The notes below the pieces were generated by a model. That model was not told the DNA's origin, searched no databases, and saw nothing but the letters and a program-made list of their open reading frames with translations. From positions 1 to 64,000 of the forward strand of contig WGNM01000025.1 of assembly GCA_016124575.1 (NCBI GenBank): DNA of 64,000 bases, in the 5' to 3' direction. A program made the translations under genes and the position numbers. This stretch comes from Cryomorphaceae bacterium. Its GTDB lineage: Bacteria; Bacteroidota; Bacteroidia; Flavobacteriales_D; Sanyastnellaceae. Positions 26,055 through 33,559 of the stretch are shown in pieces (position 1 is the stretch's first letter; each line of letters begins with the position of its first letter).

Positions 26055-26329
26055 ACGGAAAAATGGATGTTCGTCTCAATCGTTATAAGAAATGTAAAAT
26101 AAAGACACTCATATCATATTCAGAAAGCCGATCAATCGAATCTTGTTATTCCAACAAAGCTTTTTAGGTTGCTTCAGCTTAGCCGAAAGTTTAGGTAGGC
26201 TCTTTCTCGATTGGAAGCTTTATCCTTCCTCAAGCCAAAAGAGTCGCTTTTTCCCTGCGCACCAAAAATGGCAGAGCCGAGAAAATTACTCTTTGTATAA
26301 CGCGTACTTAAATATAAATTCGGATAAAA

Positions 26330-26360
26330 TTTGGAAATCAGGAATCTCTGACTACATTTG
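26330..26360 (+). promoter_or_regulatory. promoter of the restriction-modification locus
   Basis: TTTG (26330-26333), 19 nt, TACATTTG (26353-26360). This is an exact match to the Bacteroidota consensus, with 24 nt between the -7 box and the TTG start of the first specificity gene. Confidence 0.7.
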
Positions 26361-26384
26361 TAGCCTCATTACACAAGAATAAAT

Positions 26385-26942
26385 TTGAAAACATTAGTAA
26401 AAGATATCGCGCACATACAAACAGGAATCTTCGCAAAGCCTGCGGGCATAGGTGAATTGGTGTATTTACAGTCTAGGCATTTTGACGAATACGGACGATT
26501 GATCTCGGTTCTCCACCCCGATTTGATGGCTGAAGGAATTTCTGAAAAGCACCTGCTGATAGACGGCGATGTGCTTTTTGCTGCAAAGGGTAATAAGAAT
26601 TTTGCAGTCGTTTATGATGATCATAATCCAGCTGCTGTTGCTTCTACTTCATTTTTTGTTTTAAGACCTACAGGCCAGATGGTATTGTCCAAATACTTGT
26701 CTTGGTTTCTAAATAGTCCCTTCGCGCAAATTCTGTTAAAGAGTCAAGCTATTGGGACTTCCATTCCTTCTATCTCTAAACAAACACTAGAGAATTTGGA
26801 AATGTCGGTTCCAAGTATTGAAATACAACAATCAATACTCAATATAAGCGAACTTCGGGACAAGGAGAAAAGAATAAAACTTCAAATTGAGAAGCTTCGC
26901 GAACTCCAGCTCCAACAACAAATAATAAACGCATTAAAATAA
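26385..26942 (+). CDS. hsdS: half-length type I specificity subunit (one TRD)
   Basis: This 185-residue protein has a single target-recognition domain (LVKDIAHIQTGIFAKPAGIG to TSIPSISKQTLENLEMSVPS) and one coiled-coil spacer (IEIQQSILNISELRDKEKRIK...LRELQLQQQIINALK). Full HsdS proteins carry two TRDs. No ATG is available in the open frame, so the TTG at 26385 is taken as start. A half subunit can dimerise to recognise a palindromic site, or assist the full HsdS encoded further down. It sits 5 nt upstream of hsdM. Confidence 0.75.
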   Translation: MKTLVKDIAHIQTGIFAKPAGIGELVYLQSRHFDEYGRLISVLHPDLMAEGISEKHLLIDGDVLFAAKGNKNFAVVYDDHNPAAVASTSFFVLRPTGQMVLSKYLSWFLNSPFAQILLKSQAIGTSIPSISKQTLENLEMSVPSIEIQQSILNISELRDKEKRIKLQIEKLRELQLQQQIINALK

Positions 26943-26947
26943 ATATC

Positions 26948-28504
26948 ATGGCTAAAATAACTCAGAAAGACATCAACGATGCAGTTTGGAAGGCATGCGA
27001 CACCTTTAGAGGTAGCATTGATCCAAGTGTTTACAAAGACTATGTGCTTACCATGTTGTTCTTGAAATACCTCAGCGATGTGCATGACGATAAAATGGAA
27101 GGCTATTTGGCTAAATACAACGGCGATGGAGAACGTGCTAAACGTGCCATGCAGCATGAACGCTTTCTTGTCCCCGAGCATAGCCATTTTAAGTTCCTGT
27201 ACGATTCTCGCAATGAAGCCAACATTGGGGAACTCATCAATATTGCATTGACAGATTTGGAAGAGGCCAACCGTGAGAAATTGTATAGTGAAGATGGCGC
27301 TGGAATATTCCAGAACATTGACTTTAACAACAGCAAACTCGGTGAGCCAAAAGACAAGAACACCCGTTTGAAAAATCTGTTGCTCGATTTCAACAAGGAG
27401 GCATTGAACTTGCGTCCTTCACATTTAGATGGCAACGACATTATTGGTGGGGCCTATGAGTATCTAATATCTAATTTCGCTAGTGATGCAGGCAAAAAAG
27501 CTGGTGAGTTCTACACGCCTAGCGAAGTATCTACCTTGCTAGCTAAGTTGACTCAAAGTAAACCGGGTTCCCGAATCTGCGATCCAACGTGTGGTTCAGG
27601 GTCATTGCTGATTAAAGCAGGCACAGAAGTAGGCTCAGACAATTTTTCATTATACGGCCAAGAGGCCAACGGCAGCACATGGGCATTGGCCGTAATGAAT
27701 ATGTTTTTGCATGGCTTTGACAATGCTACCATTCGTTGGGGAGATACCATACGTAACCCGAAACTGAAAGAAGGCGATACGCTGATGAAGTTTGACACCG
27801 TTGTGGCAAACCCGCCGTTCTCATTAGACAAATGGGGCAAGGTAGAAGATAAAGAAGGCGACAAAACTACCGTGAGTTACGACCCTGAAACAGACAAATA
27901 CAATCGCTTTTGGAGAGGCGTACCACCAAAGAGCAAAGGCGATTGGGCATTTATTTGTCACATGATCGAAACCTTGAACGAACATGGAAAAGCAGGTGTG
28001 GTTGTGCCGCATGGCGTATTGTTTCGTGGCAGCAGCGAAGGAAAGATCAGGCAAAAGACCATTGAAGAAAATTTGTTGGAAGCGGTTATTGGATTACCTG
28101 CCAACCTGTTTTTTGGTACAGGCATACCGGCAGCTATTTTAGTATTTAACAAGCAAAAGAGCAACAACAATGTATTGTTTATTGATGCCAGCAAACACTA
28201 CGAAAGTGTCAAAAACCAAAACAAGCTGCGTGAAAGTGACATCGAACATATCGTAAGCACTTATCGTGATTTTGTTGCTGGCAAACTGGAATCAGGTGTG
28301 GTAGAGGACAAGTACAGTTATGTGGCTAATCCCGAAGAAATACAGGAAAACGATTACAACTTGAATATTCCCCGCTATGTGGACACCTTTGAAGAAGAAG
28401 CGGAGGTGGATATTGCTGCGGTGCAAAAAGAGATTGAGCAACTAGAAGGAGAGTTGAAATCGGTGCAAGGTGAAATTGACAAGTATTTAAAGGAATTACT
28501 GTAA
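26948..28504 (+). CDS. hsdM: type I restriction-modification DNA methyltransferase subunit
   Basis: HsdM is the N6-adenine methyltransferase of the type I complex. The 518-residue protein has the N-terminal helical domain (MAKITQKDINDAVWKACDTF), EFYTP (187-191), the SAM-binding motif I DPTCGSGSLLI (212-222) and the catalytic motif IV NPPF (288-291). A long C-terminal coiled-coil contacts HsdS. All motifs are intact. Its stop codon overlaps the start of the SIR2-like gene (TAATG), so the two are translationally coupled. Confidence 0.95.
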   Translation: MAKITQKDINDAVWKACDTFRGSIDPSVYKDYVLTMLFLKYLSDVHDDKMEGYLAKYNGDGERAKRAMQHERFLVPEHSHFKFLYDSRNEANIGELINIALTDLEEANREKLYSEDGAGIFQNIDFNNSKLGEPKDKNTRLKNLLLDFNKEALNLRPSHLDGNDIIGGAYEYLISNFASDAGKKAGEFYTPSEVSTLLAKLTQSKPGSRICDPTCGSGSLLIKAGTEVGSDNFSLYGQEANGSTWALAVMNMFLHGFDNATIRWGDTIRNPKLKEGDTLMKFDTVVANPPFSLDKWGKVEDKEGDKTTVSYDPETDKYNRFWRGVPPKSKGDWAFICHMIETLNEHGKAGVVVPHGVLFRGSSEGKIRQKTIEENLLEAVIGLPANLFFGTGIPAAILVFNKQKSNNNVLFIDASKHYESVKNQNKLRESDIEHIVSTYRDFVAGKLESGVVEDKYSYVANPEEIQENDYNLNIPRYVDTFEEEAEVDIAAVQKEIEQLEGELKSVQGEIDKYLKELL

Positions 28505-29892
28505 TGAGTTACTCCCAAATACCACACGATTGGTTCAACTACCGAAACATATTCGGCAGGTATATCACCTATTGGGGCGACATCTATTCAGGAACGTTGA
28601 AGGAATGTCCAAATTACACAGATGGATTTTTCATCATACCTAATTATCATCTAGAAGCACTGCGTAATCTTACCGATGCCGAAAAAACTCCAAAACGTTT
28701 CAGAGAGCTTGGCCATGAAATTAAGGATCATAGAGTAGTGGTTGAAAAATATCCTGTTGACCCACACAGCCAAGAATTCAATTCCAGTCACGGACCAACG
28801 ATTAGTAAATCAGGACAGGAATTCAGCGATATGTTTGTCTTTGGCGCTGGCGCATCAGCATTTTGTTGCTTTGGTGATCACAAAGAACGCTATGAAAATG
28901 ATCAATGGCGTTCTCCTTTGGGGTACGACATATTCAATGAACGATATGATGAGTTGTGCACCCAATTTGATGGTGTTAAGCAGGCTATTCCAGAATTTGA
29001 GTTGAAAAATAACAACATCGAAGAATGTCTAGAAGCAGATTGGAACAAATACTGTAATTCATATATACCAGAACTTACCTATCGCCATATCAACATCCAG
29101 TTTTACTTACAAAAGCTGTTTCAGCGAATAAGTAAACATACTGTAGAGAAGTACTACCGAAAAAATCTCTATCAATTATTTACTGGACAGATCAAAACAC
29201 GAATTAGCCAAGAAGAATCATACAGACCTGTTATCGTCAATTTTAATTACGACACCATTCTCGACCAATTCCTTGACCAATCATTTGGATACAGCACAAT
29301 TCAGATCGATGAATATATTGACTGGCATAAACGATCATTCGTTCACTTTAAGCCACATGGGTCAAGCAATTGGGGTTGGAAATTCCCTCAAGAGGCAATT
29401 TCGAAATTGGGAAACAATATCCCTGCACGCCTATATCGTCAAAAAACAATTCCAGCCGAACTATTCTACTCGATTCTTGGTGAAAAAAAAAACATGGTGA
29501 ATCATTATTCCTATGGCTTTGAGAAAGGTAACAATACCATAAGCAAGCACTCTTTGGATAAATTGCAAATTCAAGTCATTGAGCATGAGTTTGCCTATCC
29601 TGCGTTGCTACTTCCGTTTAAAGACAAAGATGAATTTGTGATGCCATACCACCACCAAACGGCACTTGGTTATGTAATGTCGGATGTAAAGCGCATATTT
29701 ATAATCGGCTGGAAAGGCAGCGAGCAACTTTTTCTAGAAAAATTGAAGAATACAATTAACGTAAAAGAAGTTGTTATCGCTGATCCACAATTCGAAGTAG
29801 TGAAAAGAAATTTAGCTGCTTATCTTCCAGAGAATGTTATGTATACAGATGCAAAGGACTTTGAAAGTTTCATTAAAATGGAAATTATTTAA
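28504..29892 (+). CDS. SIR2-like domain protein inside the RM operon
   Basis: This 462-residue soluble protein is not a standard RM component. After an N-terminal region of about 110 residues that I do not recognise comes VFGAGASAF (112-120), the NAD-binding GAGAS of SIR2-type folds. NFNYDTILDQ (246-255) and FKPHGSSNW (282-290) correspond to the Asn-Tyr-Asp and His motifs of SIR2-like NADases, and IFIIGWKGSE (398-407) closes the Rossmann fold. Relatives in Thoeris, DSR and Sir2-pAgo systems destroy NAD on infection. It is coupled to hsdM by TAATG and abuts the membrane gene at 29893. An A10 tract lies at 29483-29492. NADase activity here is inference. Confidence 0.75.
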   Translation: MSYSQIPHDWFNYRNIFGRYITYWGDIYSGTLKECPNYTDGFFIIPNYHLEALRNLTDAEKTPKRFRELGHEIKDHRVVVEKYPVDPHSQEFNSSHGPTISKSGQEFSDMFVFGAGASAFCCFGDHKERYENDQWRSPLGYDIFNERYDELCTQFDGVKQAIPEFELKNNNIEECLEADWNKYCNSYIPELTYRHINIQFYLQKLFQRISKHTVEKYYRKNLYQLFTGQIKTRISQEESYRPVIVNFNYDTILDQFLDQSFGYSTIQIDEYIDWHKRSFVHFKPHGSSNWGWKFPQEAISKLGNNIPARLYRQKTIPAELFYSILGEKKNMVNHYSYGFEKGNNTISKHSLDKLQIQVIEHEFAYPALLLPFKDKDEFVMPYHHQTALGYVMSDVKRIFIIGWKGSEQLFLEKLKNTINVKEVVIADPQFEVVKRNLAAYLPENVMYTDAKDFESFIKMEII

Positions 29893-30540
29893 ATGAATAA
29901 TTTTTTTCGAAAGTATCAATGGAAGCTGGCATGGACAGGATTTGCTCTGATGCTCGTTGTCTTCGTCTTGATTGTATTGAATTACAACATTGAACACTGG
30001 TTTCCTACGTTTCTTCAATCATTTGGCATTGCTCTTACTCTTTATCCAACGGTGCTAATCTTTGTTCAAAGTAGAAAGGAAAGTGATAGATCATTGCAGA
30101 TTCAATTGGAGCACCTTCAAAAATTAAATCAGGATGAAATAAATGAAATGCGCCATCTTTTTCAAAAACAAATGGACGAATTCAAGCTTGGAACGAATGA
30201 GCAAGTTCAAGCCTTGTATGAGAGCACCCAAAAACAGATTGAACATTATGCAGAACAAACAGAAAAGATAATAGGGGAATTAAACACAAATTCTCAATTA
30301 CTTGCAGAAATTCTTTTACGTCAGCTAGAAGACGGTCTTGAAAAGGCCCATAAAGAAGTGAGCCGAGCTGAAGCTGCCTACCGAGATCTAAGTGGCTTTA
30401 AACTATTAAGATCAAAGCCTGAGCGGGAAGCCCAGTTGATTAAACAAAGAGGGATTATTGTCAGGTTAAAAGAATGGGTAAACTACCTACAATCCAAGTG
30501 CATAGAATTACATAATTATTTAGGTTATGACGAAAATTAA
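29893..30540 (+). CDS. two-helix membrane protein with long coiled coil, partner of the SIR2-like gene
   Basis: This 215-residue protein has two hydrophobic segments (about residues 12-30 and 40-58) separated by a short loop (NIEHWFPTFLQSF). A charged, Gln/Glu-rich helical region from about 62 to 150, predicted coiled coil, and a C-terminal basic-acidic helix follow. I recognise no enzyme motif. It starts directly after the SIR2-like stop codon (no gap) and overlaps hsdS by 14 nt. Its tight packing suggests it works with the SIR2-like protein, perhaps as a membrane anchor or oligomerisation scaffold; this is inference from position. Confidence 0.6.
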   Translation: MNNFFRKYQWKLAWTGFALMLVVFVLIVLNYNIEHWFPTFLQSFGIALTLYPTVLIFVQSRKESDRSLQIQLEHLQKLNQDEINEMRHLFQKQMDEFKLGTNEQVQALYESTQKQIEHYAEQTEKIIGELNTNSQLLAEILLRQLEDGLEKAHKEVSRAEAAYRDLSGFKLLRSKPEREAQLIKQRGIIVRLKEWVNYLQSKCIELHNYLGYDEN

Positions 30541-31681
30541 CGATACCAAAGCGTTTTATAATACAGAGATTCCGAGTGATTGGGTGATTGTTGATTTGGG
30601 GGTGATTGCCAAAATCAAGCACGGGCGTGACCAAAAACAAATTGAAGTTGAAAGTGGAATCTATCCAATATTAGCCACGGGTGGTGAAATAGGTAGAACA
30701 AATACACCTTTATATTCAAAGCCTTCTGTTTTAATTGGCAGAAAAGGTACTATCGACAAGCCAAAATACATGGATACTCCGTTTTGGACTGTTGATACTT
30801 TGTTCTACACTGAAATATCAGAACAGGTAGTTCCGCTTTGGCTATACTTCAAATTTGAAACGATTAATTGGTATTTATATAATGAAGCTTCTGGAGTTCC
30901 GAGTTTAAGTGGTTCAACAATTTCAAAAATCAAAATCCCCCTCCCCCCCCTCCCCGAGCAACGCGCCATAGCCCAGGTGCTGAGCACGGCAGATGCCGCC
31001 ATCCACACCACCGAAAAACTCATTGCCCAAAAAGAACTCCGCAAAAAATGGCTCATGCAGCAATTGCTCACGGGGAAGAAACGGTTGAAGGGGTTTGAGG
31101 GGGAGTGGAAGGAAATTCACATTCGTGATGTAGCTGAGGAAGTTAGCATCAGAAATAAAAGCGATAGACAGCTAACAGTTTTATCATGCACAAAATATAA
31201 TGGGCTTGTTCCTTCATTAGAATACTTCGGAAGAAAGATTTTTGCTGATGATGTTAGCACCTATAAGATTGTACCCAAAAACCATTTCGCCTATGCTACA
31301 AATCATATTGAAGAAGGAAGCATTGGTTATCAAGAAATTTTAAATGAAGCCTTAATCAGTCCGATGTACGCCGTTTTTAAAACTGATAAAACTGTCAATG
31401 ATAATTTCTTTTACAAACTTCTCAAATCACATCCGCTAGTATATCAATACCAAAATAGAATGGAAGGTTCTATTGACAGAAGAGGTGGATTGCGTTGGGA
31501 TGGTTTTTCAATTATAAAAATCAAATTACCATCACACGAAGAACAAACCGCCATTGCCCAAGTGCTGCAAGCTGCAGATAAAGAAATAAGTCTGCTCAAA
31601 GCCAAAGTGGAGAAGTTACGTGAGCAGAAAAAGGGCTTGATGCAGGTGTTGTTGACGGGGAAAAAACGATTGGTTTTTTAA
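30527..31681 (+). CDS. hsdS: type I restriction-modification specificity subunit (two TRDs)
   Basis: HsdS sets the DNA target of the methylase and the nuclease complex. The 384-residue protein has TRD1 (residues 1-145), a central conserved coiled coil beginning LPPLPEQRAIAQVLSTADAA and ending LLTGKKRLKGF, TRD2 (about 195-340) and a second copy of the coiled coil ending LLTGKKRLVF. The codons for the Pro-rich junction IPLPPLPEQ contain a C8 tract (30943-30950). A slip there would truncate the protein after TRD1. It overlaps the upstream membrane gene by 14 nt. Confidence 0.92.
   Translation: MTKINDTKAFYNTEIPSDWVIVDLGVIAKIKHGRDQKQIEVESGIYPILATGGEIGRTNTPLYSKPSVLIGRKGTIDKPKYMDTPFWTVDTLFYTEISEQVVPLWLYFKFETINWYLYNEASGVPSLSGSTISKIKIPLPPLPEQRAIAQVLSTADAAIHTTEKLIAQKELRKKWLMQQLLTGKKRLKGFEGEWKEIHIRDVAEEVSIRNKSDRQLTVLSCTKYNGLVPSLEYFGRKIFADDVSTYKIVPKNHFAYATNHIEEGSIGYQEILNEALISPMYAVFKTDKTVNDNFFYKLLKSHPLVYQYQNRMEGSIDRRGGLRWDGFSIIKIKLPSHEEQTAIAQVLQAADKEISLLKAKVEKLREQKKGLMQVLLTGKKRLVF
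30943..30950 (+). repeat. C8 homopolymer in hsdS, possible phase-variation tract
   Basis: Eight C residues flanked by CCCCCT and TCCCC sit at the junction of TRD1 and the central coiled coil, in an otherwise AT-leaning gene. Loss or gain of one base would leave a single-TRD product. Confidence 0.5.
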
Positions 31682-31682
31682 C

Positions 31683-32723
31683 ATGCCATACAATTCGAAC
31701 ATACACAACCGGAGATCCATCCGCCTGAAAGGATACGATTATTCGCAAGCAGGATTGTATTTTATTACCATCTGCGTGCAGGGTAGGAATTGTTTGTTGG
31801 GTGAAATTGTGGATGGTGCAATGATATTGAATGATGCAGGGCGGATGGTGGAAAAATGGTATCGTGAATTAGAAAATAAATTCCCCGACAAAAAATGCCA
31901 TGAAATGGTGGTAATGCCCAACCATTTCCATTGTATCATAGAAAATGTCGCAACCGTAGGGGCAGACCTGCGTGTCTGCCCCGATGATGCCAACAAACCG
32001 TCCATTTTGGGCGAACCATTATCGGGCGATTCATCATTGGGCGATTCATTATCGGGCGATTCATTATTGGGCGATTCATTATCGGGCGATTCATTATCGG
32101 GCGATTCATTATCGGGCGATTCATTATTGGGCGATTCATTATCGGGCGATTCATTATTGGGCGAACCATTATTGGGCGAACCATTATCGGGCGATTCATT
32201 ATTGGGCGAACCATTATCGGGCGATTCATCATTGGGCGATTCATTATCGGGCGATTCATTATCGGGCGATTCATTATCGGGCGATTCATTATTGGGCGAA
32301 CCATTATTGGGCGAACCATTATCGGGCGAACCATTATTGGGCGAACCATTATCGGGCGAACCATTATTGGGCGATTCATTATCGGGCGAACCATTATTGG
32401 GCGATTCATTATTGGGCGAACCATTATTGGGCGATTCATTATCGGGCGAACCATTATTTGGCGAACCATTATTGGGCGAACCATTATCGGGCGAACACGC
32501 AGGTTCGCCCCTACATCGTGCGGTGCAATGGTTCAAAACCATGTCAACCAATGAATACATTCGTGGTGTGAAACAATTGGGATGGCAACCATTCAATGGT
32601 AAATTGTGGCAACGCAATTATTGGGAACACATCATTCGTGATGGTCAATCCTATCAACGCATTTCGGAATACATCATCAATAATCCGAAAAATTGGGAAA
32701 ACGATAAATTAATTGGAAATTAA
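31683..32723 (+). CDS. REP-associated tyrosine transposase (RAYT) with an in-frame minisatellite
   Basis: This is a Y1/HUH transposase-like protein. The N-terminal part has RRSIRLKGYDYSQAGLYFIT, the HUH motif MPNHFHCII (HFH at 81-83) and the preceding NDAGRMVEKWYREL. The C-terminal part has WFKTMSTNEYIRGVKQ, LWQRNYWEHIIRD and the probable catalytic tyrosine in SEYIINNP (Y330). Between them lie a REP-like hairpin (codons 92-100), 32 pentapeptide repeats (residues 109-268; LGEPL, SGDSL and variants) and a second REP-like hairpin. Normal relatives lack the 160-residue repeat, so activity is doubtful. The start lies 2 nt after hsdS. Confidence 0.8.
   Translation: MPYNSNIHNRRSIRLKGYDYSQAGLYFITICVQGRNCLLGEIVDGAMILNDAGRMVEKWYRELENKFPDKKCHEMVVMPNHFHCIIENVATVGADLRVCPDDANKPSILGEPLSGDSSLGDSLSGDSLLGDSLSGDSLSGDSLSGDSLLGDSLSGDSLLGEPLLGEPLSGDSLLGEPLSGDSSLGDSLSGDSLSGDSLSGDSLLGEPLLGEPLSGEPLLGEPLSGEPLLGDSLSGEPLLGDSLLGEPLLGDSLSGEPLFGEPLLGEPLSGEHAGSPLHRAVQWFKTMSTNEYIRGVKQLGWQPFNGKLWQRNYWEHIIRDGQSYQRISEYIINNPKNWENDKLIGN
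31956..31983 (+). repeat. REP-like hairpin 1 inside the RAYT gene
   Basis: GTAG then GGGGCAGAC (31959-31967), a 6-nt loop, and GTCTGCCCC (31974-31982). It is the inverted counterpart of the element at 32489-32514, with GCAGAC in place of GCGAAC and matching changes on the other arm. Confidence 0.7.
32007..32486 (+). repeat. 15-bp minisatellite, 32 units
   Basis: There are thirty-two tandem 15-bp units of the form TTGGGCGAACCATTA with two variable sites: TTG or TCG at the start, and GAACCA or GATTCA in the middle. The unit length keeps the RAYT frame open, and no unit has a stop in five of the six frames. The last partial unit merges into REP-like hairpin 2. The shared GGGCGAAC suggests that the array grew out of that hairpin arm. 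Confidence 0.9.
32489..32514 (-). repeat. REP-like hairpin 2 inside the RAYT gene
   Basis: GGGCGAAC (32489-32496), loop ACGCAG, GTTCGCCC (32503-32510), then CTAC. Read on the minus strand it begins GTAGGGGCGAAC, so it faces hairpin 1 across the minisatellite. Confidence 0.7.
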
Positions 32724-32725
32724 AA

Positions 32726-33490
32726 ATGCCAGTAACTATACAATACGCTTCCGACCTCCATTTAGAATTCCCTGCCAACAAGGAGTTTTTAAAGCAACAT
32801 CCGTTGCAGTCGGTGGGTGATGTATTGGTTTTGGCGGGGGATGTTGTGCCGTTTGCGGTGATGGATCAGCACCAAGATTTTTTCAGCTATGTAGCAGACA
32901 ACTTTAAAATTACCTATTGGCTGCCGGGCAATCATGAATACTACCATTTTGATTTAGCCGAAAAAAGTGGTGTGTTGCATGAAGCCATTCGCAGTAATGT
33001 GTTTTTGGTCAACAATACTGCGGTGGTGCATGAAGGTGTGAAATTGATTTTCTCTACTCTTTGGAGCAAGATCAGTCCAGGTCACCAATGGCAAATTGAA
33101 CGCAGACTGAATGATTTTCATTTGATTAAACATAAAGGCTATCGCTTTTCGGCAGAGCAATACAATCAACTGCATGCTGAAAGTTTAATGTTTATTCAAA
33201 CTGAGGTCAATACAAACAAGGAGCAAAAAACAGCCGTTTTCACCCATCACTGCCCCACTTTTCTCAACTATCCTGAGCAATACAAGGGAGATGTACTCAA
33301 TGAGGCTTTTGCGGTGGAATTGTATGACCTGATTGAAGCGTCCGAAATTGCCTGCTGGGTGTATGGGCATCATCATACTAACACGCCTGAGTTCACCATT
33401 GGCAATACCAAGCTAATAACCAATCAAATGGGCTATGTGCAAGGAAATGAACATCGGCTTTTTCAATCTAATAAAGTCATTGAAATATGA
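32726..33490 (+). CDS. calcineurin-like metallophosphoesterase
   Basis: This 254-residue protein has the dimetal site motifs in order: ASDLHLEF (D-x-H), LAGDVV (G-D), LPGNHEYY (G-N-H-E), FTHHCPT and GHHHTN. It is a complete, probably cytosolic phosphoesterase with no signal peptide. The start is 2 nt after the RAYT stop. The substrate is unknown; in this setting nucleotides or nucleic acids are plausible. It lies between hsdS and the AbiE-like pair, and its relation to the RM system is inferred only from position. Confidence 0.87.
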   Translation: MPVTIQYASDLHLEFPANKEFLKQHPLQSVGDVLVLAGDVVPFAVMDQHQDFFSYVADNFKITYWLPGNHEYYHFDLAEKSGVLHEAIRSNVFLVNNTAVVHEGVKLIFSTLWSKISPGHQWQIERRLNDFHLIKHKGYRFSAEQYNQLHAESLMFIQTEVNTNKEQKTAVFTHHCPTFLNYPEQYKGDVLNEAFAVELYDLIEASEIACWVYGHHHTNTPEFTIGNTKLITNQMGYVQGNEHRLFQSNKVIEI

Positions 33491-33500
33491 AAATCAGCAC

Positions 33501-33559
33501 AATAAACCTATATTTGCACAATAAAGTATATAGCTTTATCAAGCATAATCAGGTTTATT
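33501..33559 (+). promoter_or_regulatory. promoter and nested inverted repeats upstream of the AbiE-like pair
   Basis: AATAAACCT (33501-33509) and AGGTTTATT (33551-33559) are perfect inverted repeats that bracket a -7 box TATATTTG (33509-33516). A second palindrome ATAAAG-N7-CTTTAT lies at 33521-33539. AbiEi proteins are known to repress their own operon by binding inverted repeats, so this is the likely operator. Confidence 0.55.

Noticed and set aside
26385-26942. The half HsdS as a frameshifted pseudogene
   Set aside because: The frame has a complete single TRD plus coiled coil, a consensus promoter and close coupling to hsdM, so a functional half subunit is more likely.
31739-32617. Long open frames in other phases and on the minus strand across the 15-bp repeat (up to 292 codons)
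   Set aside because: The repeat unit contains no stop in these phases, so they are open by composition only; outside the repeat only the RAYT frame shows protein family features.
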